This document shows, piece after piece, positions 43,034 through 52,625 of a stretch of 64,000 bases of DNA. The translations under genes and the position numbers were made by a program. Positions within the stretch are counted from its first letter, which is position 1. Each line of letters starts with the position of its first letter. Where the stretch lies: positions 124,001-188,000 of the forward strand of contig VOPR01000015.1 of NCBI GenBank assembly GCA_009594995.1. Direction: 5' to 3'. The notes beneath the pieces were generated by a model, which did no database searches, was not told where the DNA came from, and saw only the letters and a program-made list of their open reading frames with translations. This stretch comes from Nitrospira sp. GTDB lineage: Bacteria; Nitrospirota; Nitrospiria; Nitrospirales; Nitrospiraceae.

Positions 43034-43815
43034 CGCTCCGAAGAGCCAGTCCCGCTGTTTGTCAGAATGGGTAGCAGGCTCTTGAGGACGTTGTCGACGA
43101 CAATGCGATAGCCTTCACCGGTAGGATGGATGCCGTCGGCTTGATTGAGCTGCTTTTCACCCCCTACCCCTTCAAGCAAAAACGGAATCAGCGGAAGCGA
43201 ATGGACGTGGGCCAGGTCCCGATACATCGCTTCAAACTTGGCCGTATATTCCTCACCATAGTTCGGCGGCAGTTTCATGCCTGCCAGGACTACGCGCACT
43301 CGCGCCTCCTTCAATTGACTGATGATCGCATCGAGATGCGAGCGAGTCTCCGGCAGGCTCAGGCCGCGCAACCCATCATTGCCGCCCAACTCGAGAATCA
43401 CCATGTACGGTTTTCCGGCAAGCACCCAGGGCACCCGGCGGAGTCCTCCTGCCGACGTGTCCCCGCTGACCCCTGCGTTGAGCACCTGGTAGTGATGGCC
43501 TAAGACATCGAGCCGTTTCTGAAGTTGCGCAGGGTACGTCTGTTCCGGGGAGACCCCCAGGCCTGCTGTCAAACTATCGCCGAATGCGACGATCCTCGGT
43601 CGATCGTCAACCGGAGGAATCACCGCCGGTGCGGGCGAGTCATTAAGAGGCCTGTGTTCGGTGGAGGGCTGAGGTGTCGAAAGACTGGTGGTCGCAGATG
43701 GGGAGGGAGATGGCGTCGACTGATCGCAGCCTACCGGTCCGCTGAGGAGCAATGCGATGAGACCGCCGGTCAAGAGGCGCGAGGTACGGCTGAAAAGGTC
43801 GGAGCAGGGTGTCAT
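43018..43815 (-). CDS. TesA-like SGNH hydrolase (arylesterase/lysophospholipase), lipoprotein-like
   Basis: 265-aa SGNH/GDSL hydrolase. ATG 43815 gives a signal (LLTGGLIALLLSGPVGC, with a Cys that could be a lipobox), then a Ser/Pro/Thr-rich linker (about 32-75). Catalytic blocks: block I FGDSLTAGLG (Ser), block II NAGVSGDTSAGG (Gly), block III LGGNDGLRG (Asn), block V QADGIHPTGEGY (Asp-His). It is divergent from ABC transporter genes related to ybbA/ybbP, the same arrangement as E. coli tesA. The earlier in-frame ATG at 43884 would overlap that divergent gene. Confidence 0.92.
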   Translation of the reverse strand: MTPCSDLFSRTSRLLTGGLIALLLSGPVGCDQSTPSPSPSATTSLSTPQPSTEHRPLNDSPAPAVIPPVDDRPRIVAFGDSLTAGLGVSPEQTYPAQLQKRLDVLGHHYQVLNAGVSGDTSAGGLRRVPWVLAGKPYMVILELGGNDGLRGLSLPETRSHLDAIISQLKEARVRVVLAGMKLPPNYGEEYTAKFEAMYRDLAHVHSLPLIPFLLEGVGGEKQLNQADGIHPTGEGYRIVVDNVLKSLLPILTNSGTGSSERKKKA

Positions 43816-43867
43816 CCGTACAGTATAATATGAAAACTGTTTTTGAATACGGGAGCAGCGGATCAGC
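43816..43867. promoter_or_regulatory. Divergent promoter region
   Basis: 52 bases between divergent tesA-like and ABC genes. TATAAT occurs at 43824-43829 on the plus strand; no good -35 is seen 17 bases upstream. Confidence 0.35.
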
Positions 43868-44578
43868 GTGACCATGATTGCCACCCATCATATGACAATG
43901 CAGTTGGAGGCCGGAGGCCAGACGGTCACCATTCTTGAAGATGTCACGGTCCAGATTCCAGAAAAGCAAACCGTTGCGATCGTCGGACCGTCCGGGAGCG
44001 GAAAGTCCACACTGCTTGGCCTGATCGCAGGGCTCGACCGGCCGACGTCTGGAACCATATGGCTCAACGGTGTCGAAATTACGGCACTGGGCGAGAAGGC
44101 GATGGCGCGCCTGCGCCTGGCCAATGTCGGGTATATTTTTCAGTCCTTTCACCTCATTCCCACCTTGACGGCATTGGAGAACGTCTCCATTCCATTAGAA
44201 CTCGCGGGCGATCGGCATGCTCGGCAGCGTGCAGATGAATTGTTGCGGGCTGTGGGGTTGGGGCACAGGGTGTCGCACTATCCGGTTCAACTGTCCGGAG
44301 GGGAACAGCAACGGGTGGCCGTGGCTCGGGCCTTCGCCTGCCGCCCGCCGATTCTGTTGGCCGACGAGCCGACAGGAAACTTGGACTCGAGTACAGGGCA
44401 GCAGGTGATCGAACTGATCATGGCGTTACACCGGGATGCGGGGACGACCCTCGTGTTGGTGACCCACGATCAGCAACTGGCTGCATCGATGGAACGAGTG
44501 ATTACCATCCGTGACGGTAAGATTGCCTCCGATCAGTTCACCGCACTTCAACAGAGTGAGTCTGCCCACCAGTTATGA
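43868..44578 (+). CDS. ABC transporter ATP-binding protein, YbbA/LolD-like
   Basis: 236-aa ATPase of the MacB/LolD/YbbA group. Walker A GPSGSGKST (40-48), Q loop YIFQSFHLIPTLTALENV, signature LSGGEQQRVAVARAFA, Walker B ILLADEPTGNLD, and switch His in LVTHDQQLA. PTGNLD after Walker B is typical of the lipoprotein/membrane-protein export subfamily. Its stop overlaps the permease start (ATGA at 44575). With the divergent tesA-like gene this matches the E. coli tesA-ybbA-ybbP locus. Substrate unknown. Confidence 0.95.
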   Translation: MTMIATHHMTMQLEAGGQTVTILEDVTVQIPEKQTVAIVGPSGSGKSTLLGLIAGLDRPTSGTIWLNGVEITALGEKAMARLRLANVGYIFQSFHLIPTLTALENVSIPLELAGDRHARQRADELLRAVGLGHRVSHYPVQLSGGEQQRVAVARAFACRPPILLADEPTGNLDSSTGQQVIELIMALHRDAGTTLVLVTHDQQLAASMERVITIRDGKIASDQFTALQQSESAHQL

Positions 44579-47247
44579 TCCCTTTCTGGTTCATCATGGC
44601 CTGGCGGGAATTGCGATCGGCCTGGCGCCACTTTGTCTACTTTCTCGCCTGTATTGCCTTAGGCGTCGGGGCGGTTGTCGGAGTCTCTCTCTTTTCGGCC
44701 AATGTTGAGCGTGCGGTGCTCAAAGAAGCGCGCGGGTTGTTGGGAGGGGATCTTGAGGTTCGGCTGTCCCGACCTATCGGCGCGCCAGGCTCCGCCGTGC
44801 TCCAGAGTCTGGCGGAGCGGGGGATTTTGGCCACACGCGTGAGTGAATTGGTGGCGATGGTGGCGCGGGTTGATCGTGCCCAGGGCCGGGCGGACGTCAC
44901 GCAGTTGGTGGAGTTGAAAGCGGTTGAGCCGCAATACCCGCTGTACGGAGTGCTGAGGCTTGACCCTGATCGGCCACTGACGGAACTGCTGTATCCTTCG
45001 GGGGGTAACTGTCGAGAGGCTTGCCACGGGGCGGTGGTTCAGGATGCGCTACTGATCCGCTTAGGGTTGATCGTAGGCGATGCGATCAAAGTGGGGCAGG
45101 CCTCGTTCCGTATCACAGGGGTCATTCGCACTGAGCCGGATCGCATGGCCAACATGTTCAGTCTGGGGCCGCGAGTACTGATTTCGAACGAAGGTCTGGC
45201 AGCAGCGGATCTGATCAAGCCCGGGAGTCGCTTGCGAGAGCGGCATCTTCTAAAGCTGCCCGCTTCCATGGCCTTGTCACCTCTTCTTCATGAACTCTGG
45301 GGCCGTCTCGCCGCAGAGTCCGCACGTGTGTCTTCCTATCGGGATGCCCAGCCTCAGCTCAAGCAGTTCCTGGAGCAATTGGCCCGGTATCTGGGGCTCG
45401 TTGGGCTGACGGCGCTGTTCGTCGGCGGGATCGGGGTGGCTTTGTCCATTCAAGCCTTCGTTCGGGAGAAGTTGCAATCCATAGCGATTCTTAAAACTCT
45501 GGGCGCGGACACCCACACCATCCTGTACTCCTACTTAGGGCAGGCAGTTGGTCTGGGCCTGGTGGGCAGCCTGGCGGGGGTCGGCATAGGAGTCGCCCTG
45601 CAATCGGTGCTCCCGCAGGCGGTGTCCACATTGCTGGCGACAGATGTTTTGCAGCAGGTCGAGTTTACGTCTGTTCTCTCCCTGTCTGCGGTGGCTCCGA
45701 TTGCGAAGGGCTTGGGGCTCGGCATTTTAACTACGTTGCTGTTCAGCCTGTGGCCTCTCCTGACGATCCGTGAAATCAAGCCGGCCGCCATCTTCAGGCG
45801 TGAGGTGGAAACGGAGCGGGTACCTCTTGTGCGACAGGACCGATCAGCGTGGAGGCGCGTCGGGCGATTGATCACAGCAGATCCGCTTCGAGCACTCACG
45901 GCAACGGGCATCGGACTCGGGCTGGCGGGTCTTTCTGTCTGGCAAGCCGGATCTCTGGCCATCGGTAGCCTCTTCGTCGGGGGCCTGTTCGTCGCCGTGA
46001 CGGTTTTGACCGGGTCGGCAAAGGTACTGCTGCTGGGATTACGTGCCCTGCCGGTACCGCGGGCTCTCTCCGTGCGACAGGCGCTGGGGAATATTCAACG
46101 CCCGGGCGGACAAACCCTCGGGGTGATGGTGTCGATCGGCGTCGGCGTCATGGTGATTCTGGCGATTGCGTTGCTTGAGCATGCGCTGGTGCGACAGGTG
46201 GGAGAAAACCGGCCCTCCGATTCACCCACATTCTTTTTCATCGATATTCAGCCCGATCAGGCCGAGGCTTTTTCGGAACTGGTCCACCGGCGGACGGGAG
46301 ACTTTGCTCCGGACCTGACTCCGCTGGTGCGGTCACGGCTCCATGCCATCAACGGCCGGGCGGTCACCGCCGAGCGTGATTCCGACCAGGAGGATCAGCC
46401 CAGTCAATCGAAGGAGGACAAGCGCAAAAACTGGTATGTGAATCGCGAGTATGTGCTGACCTTTCTTGATCAGGTGCCCAAAGATAATACGATCGTGAAA
46501 GGCGTCTGGTGGAAGCCGGGCCAGGTGTTTGCGCGACCGCAGGTGTCCGTCGAGGAGGAAGCTGCCAAGAGCCTGGGCATTGATGTCGGCACGGTGCTCG
46601 ACCTCAACATCCAGGGGACCATTCTGCAAGCCGAGGTGAGCAGCATCAGAAAGGTTGAGTGGGGAAACTTCTCGACGAATTTCTACATGATCTTTTCGCC
46701 GGGCTCGCTGGATGCGGCACCGATGACCTACGTCGCAACCGTTCGTGTGGCTCCTCGAGATGAGGTGGCATTTCAATCGGCCGTGGTGGCGGCGTTTCCC
46801 AATGTGACCGCGATCAACATCGGCGAGGTCTTGAGCAGCTTTGCCCGGGTGCTGGATCGGCTATCGCTGGCCATTCGGGCCGTCGCGATGTTTTGTCTCT
46901 TGGCAGGGGCGTTGGTCATGGCCGCGGCGCTGGCGGCCACCCGGTATCGACGCCTCTATGAGGCGGTGATTCTCAAGGCGCTTGGCGCAACCCGAGGCTT
47001 GATCGCCCGCTCGTTTGCGGCTGAATATGCGGTGCTGGGATGTGTGGCGGGGGTCATCGGCGTCGCCCTGGCCAGTCTGTTTTCCTGGGCGATCTTGCGG
47101 TACATTCTGGAACTGCCCTGGGCGTTGGAACTGCCCTTGCTGGGCCTCGGATTGGCCTGCACCGTTCTGCTGACGCTCCTCGTGGGATTCCTGAGCACCT
47201 ACCGTCTTCTCGGCCAGCCTCCGTTAACCGTGCTCCGACACGAATGA
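44575..47247 (+). CDS. FtsX-like ABC transporter permease, YbbP-like
   Basis: 890-aa permease. Membrane spans at about 20-42, 275-300, 330-360, 380-410, 430-470, 500-530, and near the C-terminus, with two FtsX-type modules (SIAILKTLGADTHTILYSY and VILKALGATRGLIARSF) and large periplasmic domains between. The MacB-type periplasmic fold is suggested by VGTVLDLNIQGTILQAEVSS. It partners the adjacent ATPase and probably moves a lipid or protein between inner membrane and periplasm. The ATGA overlap couples translation. Confidence 0.93.
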   Translation: MIPFWFIMAWRELRSAWRHFVYFLACIALGVGAVVGVSLFSANVERAVLKEARGLLGGDLEVRLSRPIGAPGSAVLQSLAERGILATRVSELVAMVARVDRAQGRADVTQLVELKAVEPQYPLYGVLRLDPDRPLTELLYPSGGNCREACHGAVVQDALLIRLGLIVGDAIKVGQASFRITGVIRTEPDRMANMFSLGPRVLISNEGLAAADLIKPGSRLRERHLLKLPASMALSPLLHELWGRLAAESARVSSYRDAQPQLKQFLEQLARYLGLVGLTALFVGGIGVALSIQAFVREKLQSIAILKTLGADTHTILYSYLGQAVGLGLVGSLAGVGIGVALQSVLPQAVSTLLATDVLQQVEFTSVLSLSAVAPIAKGLGLGILTTLLFSLWPLLTIREIKPAAIFRREVETERVPLVRQDRSAWRRVGRLITADPLRALTATGIGLGLAGLSVWQAGSLAIGSLFVGGLFVAVTVLTGSAKVLLLGLRALPVPRALSVRQALGNIQRPGGQTLGVMVSIGVGVMVILAIALLEHALVRQVGENRPSDSPTFFFIDIQPDQAEAFSELVHRRTGDFAPDLTPLVRSRLHAINGRAVTAERDSDQEDQPSQSKEDKRKNWYVNREYVLTFLDQVPKDNTIVKGVWWKPGQVFARPQVSVEEEAAKSLGIDVGTVLDLNIQGTILQAEVSSIRKVEWGNFSTNFYMIFSPGSLDAAPMTYVATVRVAPRDEVAFQSAVVAAFPNVTAINIGEVLSSFARVLDRLSLAIRAVAMFCLLAGALVMAAALAATRYRRLYEAVILKALGATRGLIARSFAAEYAVLGCVAGVIGVALASLFSWAILRYILELPWALELPLLGLGLACTVLLTLLVGFLSTYRLLGQPPLTVLRHE

Positions 47248-47270
47248 CGCGAGAGATGATTCCGATGCTG

Positions 47271-49865
47271 TCAGGTTGTCTTACGCGCCAACACGGCGCG
47301 AATCGCCTGGAGATCGCGTTCGCGAAACTGTACGGCAATATGCAGTTGTTCCAGGTTCTGCTCCAGCGTCTTTCCGCCGAGGTCGATCTTGCGGGACGTA
47401 AAGAAGTCACGCACGTCACGTTCCAGTTCAGGGGTTGAGAGCCCGGTGATTCCCCCGCACATTCTCCGCAATCCGCTTTTGGGAAACAGCTTGTCCATTC
47501 GTTCCCAATTGGCCTTCACAAATTCCCAGGCCTTATCGCGGATGTACACATTGTGGAGCAGGCTGCTGACGAGGAACGGCGCATCCTGCGTGCGGATCTC
47601 ATCGGTCAGAGTCTTGGCCAGTGTGCGCTCCAGCAACTCGGGCGCTCGAAATGCCGCGAGAGAGAAGAGATAGCGGCGCTCTTCTTGCGGTGTGGTGGCC
47701 TTGCGGAACCGTCCTGCAAATTCTTCATAGCGAGCTTCGTCCCCGGTGAAGGCCAGAATGGAGACCAACGCTGGAATCACGTTGGGATCAATGGACCTGG
47801 TCTGTTGCTGAAGGGCTGTGTAGGCTTCGCGCGCTTGTGCCTGGATGGTCTGATCGCGTCCCAGCGTGCCTAACGCGCGAATGATGTCGCCACGCAACTC
47901 TTTGACGAGATCGCGCTCATCGGCGCGCGGGGTCCATCCGAGTTGATGGAACATCGGCGCGACCCGATCGCGGACAAGTGCGGCCAGCAATGGACGATCT
48001 TCTTCGGTGAGCAGGTGGTTGATCGTGGAGAACGACCCCAACATCACGGCCCAGACATGAGGGTCTTGTTCGTCACGGAAATGTTCGGTCAAGGCGAGGT
48101 AGTCACCGGGCGTCACCATGCCGGCGACGGTGGAGGCCCAGGTATCGTTCAGCAGATTGAATCGTTCGACCGGAGCCAGCTCGTTCAAGCCACTTTTCTG
48201 CAGGCCACGGAGTAAATCGGCGCTGTATCGAACGCGGTAAAATCCGTGCCCCCCTTCGTTTGCCAACACCGATGTCCAGCCTTCCGGCAGCGGGATGCGA
48301 TTCTCCCGGTCACTAAGTAGCACGCGCCTGGTTTCAGTGCCTCGCGTGGTCGTGATGCGCAGTTGAACCGGTACCTGCCAGCGTTGCGCGCCTGTGCCTG
48401 AGGAGGCCGGAGACGAGGCTTCGGCATAGGTGAAGCGGCGTTGCGTGAGGATCAGCGTGGAGGAAGACTCGAGGGCGAGCGACAGTAAGGGATAGCCGGG
48501 CGAGAAGATCCATTCGTTCATGAGTGCGGGAACATCCTGCTTCGATGCCTGCCCGAGGGAGACCCATAGATCGGTGGTCTCAGCATTGCCGTAGGCATGG
48601 GCCGTCAGGTAGTGGCGTACCCCGTCTCGGAACACTGTCGGGCCGATATGCTGCTCCAGCATGCGCAGGACGGAGGCGCCCTTCTCATAGGTCAACACGT
48701 CAAACATGGCCTCTGCTTCTTTCGGTGCGCGCACGGGAAACTCGATTGGTCTCGTGCTGTGCAGGCCATCGACTGAAAGGGCGGCGGCACGTGCCATGCC
48801 GAAAGCGGTCCAGCGGTCCCATTCGGGTTTCCAGGCGTCCACGACCAGCATTTCCATGAAGGTGGCGAAGGCTTCGTTGAGCCAGAGACCGTTCCACCAG
48901 GCCATCGTGACCAGATCGCCGAACCACATGTGTGCATTCTCGTGGGCCACGACGTCGGCGATGCGTCCCTGCTCGGCGTGCGTGGCCGTGCGCTGGTCCA
49001 ACAGGAGTGCCGTTTCACGAAAGGTAATGGCCCCCAGATTTTCCATCGCGCCGGAGGCGAAATCCGGAATGGCGATGAGGTCCAATTTGTCGCCTGGATA
49101 GGGGATGCCATAGTAGTCGGCCAGGAAATTGAGTGAGTAGACGGCGATTTCGTGCCCGAAGGGGGTCAGGTGCTGCTTGCCGGGCACCGACCAAAGCCGA
49201 ACGGGCGTCTGCTGTGCCATGATCGGGGCTGTGGACTCAAGCTTTCCGACAATGAAGGCCACCAGATAGGTGGACATCTTCATGGATTCCGCAAAACGAA
49301 GGACGCGCTTGTCGCCTTCGTGGCGATCGTCCACGATTCGCGTGTTTGAAATGGCTGTCAGTGAAGGATCGATGACCAACGTCACGGCGAAGACGGCTTT
49401 GAACTGAGGTTCGTCCCAACAAGGAAATGCCCGTCGTGCGTCCGTCGCTTCAAATTGTGTGGCTGCGAGACTCTGTGCGATGCCGTGGTCGTCCTTGTAA
49501 CTGCTACGATAGAAGCCACGCAATTTGTCATTCAATGTTCCGCGAAATGCGAGATGCAGCTTCCAGGTGCCCGGTTGGACTGCCGCGGGGAAGGTGATGC
49601 GGCACCGCTGGTGTTCGTTATCCATCTGCACGGTTCCCGTGAGGGGCTGATGGCCTTCCCCGGACAAGGTCGCTGATGAGACGTCCAACTCGGTGGCATT
49701 CAAGAGAATGTCGATCGTTGGTTCGGTCACAGTCAGAGTGACGACCTCATGTCCCGCGAACGAGTGTGATTGGAGATCAGGCTCAATTCGCAGGTCATAG
49801 TGCGTCGGAACGACGTGGCGTGGGAGTCGATAGGGATCCGGTGTCTGTGTAGCTGTGGTCGTCAT
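47271..49865 (-). CDS. M1-family aminopeptidase
   Basis: 864-aa zinc aminopeptidase (from ATG 49865). The substrate motif GAMENLGAI and the zinc site VVAHENAHMWFGDLVT with downstream NEAFATFME (third ligand Glu) are intact. The N-terminal beta domain opens YRLPRHVVPTHYDLRIEPDL and the C-terminal ERAP1-like helical domain is complete (LRRMCGGITGLSTPELERDV). A longer start at 50048 overlaps the rpiA stop (ATGA) and would add 61 residues with one membrane span. I prefer 49865 because most homologues begin near PYRLPR. Probably cytoplasmic or anchored, cleaving N-terminal residues from peptides. Confidence 0.93.
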   Translation of the reverse strand: MTTTATQTPDPYRLPRHVVPTHYDLRIEPDLQSHSFAGHEVVTLTVTEPTIDILLNATELDVSSATLSGEGHQPLTGTVQMDNEHQRCRITFPAAVQPGTWKLHLAFRGTLNDKLRGFYRSSYKDDHGIAQSLAATQFEATDARRAFPCWDEPQFKAVFAVTLVIDPSLTAISNTRIVDDRHEGDKRVLRFAESMKMSTYLVAFIVGKLESTAPIMAQQTPVRLWSVPGKQHLTPFGHEIAVYSLNFLADYYGIPYPGDKLDLIAIPDFASGAMENLGAITFRETALLLDQRTATHAEQGRIADVVAHENAHMWFGDLVTMAWWNGLWLNEAFATFMEMLVVDAWKPEWDRWTAFGMARAAALSVDGLHSTRPIEFPVRAPKEAEAMFDVLTYEKGASVLRMLEQHIGPTVFRDGVRHYLTAHAYGNAETTDLWVSLGQASKQDVPALMNEWIFSPGYPLLSLALESSSTLILTQRRFTYAEASSPASSGTGAQRWQVPVQLRITTTRGTETRRVLLSDRENRIPLPEGWTSVLANEGGHGFYRVRYSADLLRGLQKSGLNELAPVERFNLLNDTWASTVAGMVTPGDYLALTEHFRDEQDPHVWAVMLGSFSTINHLLTEEDRPLLAALVRDRVAPMFHQLGWTPRADERDLVKELRGDIIRALGTLGRDQTIQAQAREAYTALQQQTRSIDPNVIPALVSILAFTGDEARYEEFAGRFRKATTPQEERRYLFSLAAFRAPELLERTLAKTLTDEIRTQDAPFLVSSLLHNVYIRDKAWEFVKANWERMDKLFPKSGLRRMCGGITGLSTPELERDVRDFFTSRKIDLGGKTLEQNLEQLHIAVQFRERDLQAIRAVLARKTT

Positions 49866-50044
49866 AATGTGTTTAGGCCGTCGGTGGTTGCGAGGTGGAT
49901 TGGGGCTGCTCCAGGCTGCCGGGACGAGAAACAGGAACGACGCTCCCTGCCAGGCGCCTAGCCATACGATGGTATTGGCAACGGCGCGGATTGCCAACGC
50001 CGCCGTCTGCCGGCGGGTGACCGGCGGGTCGGCATGCTCGTCGC

Positions 50045-50761
50045 TCATGACTCCGTGGCGTGGGTGACGTCGACACCGTGCCCATGGCCGACGATCAGGA
50101 TGCTGGTCCGTCCGATGAACAGGCCGGTTTCAACGATGCCGGGAACCTGATTGAGTGCGACTTCGAGGGCGGCCGGGTCATCGATGTTCGGCATGTGCAG
50201 ATCGAGAATGACGTGACCGGCTTCGGTCTGAAACACCGTGCCGTTGCGCTGCCGCAGCACGGCCTTGCCGCCTGAGACTTCCTCAATGTTCCGCGCGGTG
50301 CTGCCCCATCCGAAGGGCACGACTTCAATGGGCAAGGGGAAGCTGCCGCCGAGCGCCGGCACCAGTTTCGTGTGGTCGACCATCACGATGAATCGTTTTG
50401 CCGCCGCAGCCACAATTTTTTCCTTGAGCAGCGCGCCGCCCCCGCCTTTTACGAGATTCAACGCGGGATCGACCTGATCGGCTCCGTCGATGGCCACATC
50501 GATCATCCAGGCGTTGTCGGACTCGATCAGGGGAATGCCGGACTGCTTCGCAAGGGCGGCCGTATCGTGAGATGTTGGGACGGCTTGAATTTTCAGCCCT
50601 GCGCGCACGCGTTCGCCGAGCGCCACAATAAGATGCTTCGACGTGGTGCCGGTTCCAAGCCCCACCACCATGCCGTCGTGTACAAATTCGGTCGCCTTCA
50701 AGGCGGCCTGTCGTTTTTCAGAATCCAGGTCAACGAATGGTGTCATGGTCGATGATGTCAT
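50045..50761 (-). CDS. rpiA: Ribose-5-phosphate isomerase A
   Basis: 238-aa isomerase, ribose 5-phosphate to ribulose 5-phosphate, in the non-oxidative pentose phosphate pathway. VVGLGTGTTSKHLIVALGER, the catalytic DGADQVDPALNLVKGGGGAL (Asp, Lys, Gly-rich loop) and LVPALGGSFPLPIEV are RpiA signatures. It starts inside the glk stop (ATGA overlap at 50758-50761) and ends inside the M1 aminopeptidase alternative start, so it belongs to the pgi-pgl-glk-rpiA operon. It links sugar phosphates to the ribokinase product elsewhere in the window. Confidence 0.96.
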   Translation of the reverse strand: MTSSTMTPFVDLDSEKRQAALKATEFVHDGMVVGLGTGTTSKHLIVALGERVRAGLKIQAVPTSHDTAALAKQSGIPLIESDNAWMIDVAIDGADQVDPALNLVKGGGGALLKEKIVAAAAKRFIVMVDHTKLVPALGGSFPLPIEVVPFGWGSTARNIEEVSGGKAVLRQRNGTVFQTEAGHVILDLHMPNIDDPAALEVALNQVPGIVETGLFIGRTSILIVGHGHGVDVTHATES

Positions 50762-51843
50762 AGTGAAGGAGATGATGTGAGTTGTGCTGCCATAGAGGCG
50801 GCGCCGAGCAGGGCGGTTTTATCGTTCATCACGACTTTGACCGGAATCTGGCTCATGATCCGCTTGTAGCGGCCTTTGTTTGTGAAGCCGCGCATGAACG
50901 AGCCATCCTGCAGTTTCTTCAGTAATTTTGGGGCAATGCCTCCCGCGACGTATACTCCGTCCAGCGTGAGCGCTTTCAGCGCCAGGTTGCCTGCTTCCGC
51001 ACCATACACGCATGAGAATAGGTCCAGGGCCTGTGTGGCGATTTCCGCTTGGCCCTTAAGTCCGGCTTCGGCAATCTCGGCGGCCGGATTCCCCACTTTG
51101 ATCTTTTCCGCCAGCCAGGTGGGCTCATTCTTTTTCGTGTCGCGCAGGTACTCATAGATGGCGTGTAGGCCGGGGCCCGACACGATACGTTCGTAACTGA
51201 CGTGGAGATAACTGCCTCGTAAATGCCGAAGTAGCTCAATCTCGCTGTCGCTGTTCGGCGCAAAGTCCGTATGTCCGCCCTCTGAGGGCATGGGGCGGTA
51301 GCGAGTTCCATCCCAGTAGAGAATGCATTCGCCGAGGCCGGTACCTGCGGCGATCAGGGCGAGCGCCTGCTTTTTCTTCGGGGGTGTACCGGGGTTCAAC
51401 ACCACGATTTCATCGGGATTGAGCAGCAGGATGCCATGGGCAGTCGCTTCGAGATCATTCAAGAGACGGACGTGCGGGATGGCGAATCGCTCTGCCAGAG
51501 TGGCGCCCTCAATGACCCAGGGAAGATTGGTCGTACGGCAACGGTTGTCGATCACCGGTCCGGCCACGCCGAAGCACGCCGCCGTCAGCTTGATGGGCTC
51601 GGGGGGAGGCTCCGGTGTCTCCGTGGTTCCTTCTGCCGGCGCTTCGAGGGGCTCAGCTCCCAACTCGCCTTCCGTGGGTGACTTGGGAAGCGGGGTGCTG
51701 AGGAATTCATCGACGATGTCTTCGAGGGTCTTGTAGTCAGCACTGTGAAAACTGTCTTCGCGGACCGGCTCCACCCGCCCGGTCGTCCACTCGTACAGTG
51801 CCAAGTTGGTCTTTGTTCCGCCGATATCGCCTGCCAGAATCAT
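50758..51843 (-). CDS. glk: Glucokinase (Glk family)
   Basis: 361-aa ATP-dependent glucokinase: glucose to glucose 6-phosphate. N-terminal phosphate-1 motif LAGDIGGTKTNLALYEW, glucose-binding NLPWVIEGATLAERF and RLLNDLEATAHG, adenosine-binding LIAAGTGLGECIL and VYVAGGIAPKLL. It is longer than E. coli Glk (321 aa); the extra is a Pro/Glu-rich insertion (about residues 52-84, SPTEGELGAEPLEAPAEG) between the first and second strands. It lies 8 bases after pgl and overlaps rpiA. Confidence 0.93.
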   Translation of the reverse strand: MILAGDIGGTKTNLALYEWTTGRVEPVREDSFHSADYKTLEDIVDEFLSTPLPKSPTEGELGAEPLEAPAEGTTETPEPPPEPIKLTAACFGVAGPVIDNRCRTTNLPWVIEGATLAERFAIPHVRLLNDLEATAHGILLLNPDEIVVLNPGTPPKKKQALALIAAGTGLGECILYWDGTRYRPMPSEGGHTDFAPNSDSEIELLRHLRGSYLHVSYERIVSGPGLHAIYEYLRDTKKNEPTWLAEKIKVGNPAAEIAEAGLKGQAEIATQALDLFSCVYGAEAGNLALKALTLDGVYVAGGIAPKLLKKLQDGSFMRGFTNKGRYKRIMSQIPVKVVMNDKTALLGAASMAAQLTSSPSL

Positions 51844-51851
51844 GGTCCCTC

Positions 51852-52622
51852 TTACGATGACAAATCGCCTGTCGCCCCGGTCAATTCAGATGCGGCCGCG
51901 CGGTCAAGATACCACAACAGCCGTCCCGTCTCCGACCGAACCAGTGCTGCTGGATAGGGGGCGGGGTCGCTTGCGCGGCCCCCGGTGACAGCTTGAACGA
52001 CCTTCGCCTTGTTCAGCCCGGTGACGAGGAACAGTATCACACTCGCATGATTGATCACACCTAGGGTGAGAGTGATGCGATGGCGCGTGCCTTGGGGAGA
52101 ATGACCGGGTACGACCCAGCGGGTCTGTTCCGTGACCGCCGGAGTTCCCGGAAAGAGGGAAGCCGTGTGGCCATCGTCACCCATGCCCAGTAGGACCAGG
52201 TCCAGAACCGGCCATTGGGCGGAGCGGGTGGCCGTCAGCCGGCGCAAGGTGTCTTCGTACTGAGTGGCCGCAATTTCAGGCGGGTCTTCCCCGCGTATTC
52301 GATGAACCTGGGTTGCTGGAATGCGCAGCGGTGTGAACAGCATGGTATTTGCCAGGGCGAAATTGCTGTCGGCATGGGTAGGGGGAACGGCGCGTTCATC
52401 GCCGAACAGGAAGTGCACCTTTCCCCAGTCGAGTTGCCTCGCGTATTCCGAACTCGCCAGGACGGAATAGAGGGCTTTGGGGGTCGAGCCGCCGGAGAGG
52501 GCCACAAGGAAGCGCGCGCGGTCGGCAATCGCCTGTTGGCCGAGTTGTATGAAGAGGTCTGCCGCGGCGCGGATGAGTTTTTGGGCATCAGTGAAGGTGT
52601 GTATCTCCGGTGTTCGTGGCAT
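51852..52622 (-). CDS. pgl: 6-phosphogluconolactonase
   Basis: 256-aa hydrolase opening 6-phosphogluconolactone in the oxidative pentose phosphate pathway. DevB/SOL-type motifs FLVALSGGSTPKALYSVL, KVHFLFGDERAVPPTHADSN, and LVLLGMGDDGHTASLFPG. Three bases separate it from pgi upstream (stop of pgi at 52626 to start here 52622). zwf and gnd are not in the window, so the rest of the branch is encoded elsewhere or differs. An extended C-terminal segment (LWYLDRAAASELTGATGD) is common. Confidence 0.94.
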   Translation of the reverse strand: MPRTPEIHTFTDAQKLIRAAADLFIQLGQQAIADRARFLVALSGGSTPKALYSVLASSEYARQLDWGKVHFLFGDERAVPPTHADSNFALANTMLFTPLRIPATQVHRIRGEDPPEIAATQYEDTLRRLTATRSAQWPVLDLVLLGMGDDGHTASLFPGTPAVTEQTRWVVPGHSPQGTRHRITLTLGVINHASVILFLVTGLNKAKVVQAVTGGRASDPAPYPAALVRSETGRLLWYLDRAAASELTGATGDLSS

Positions 52623-52625
52623 CTC

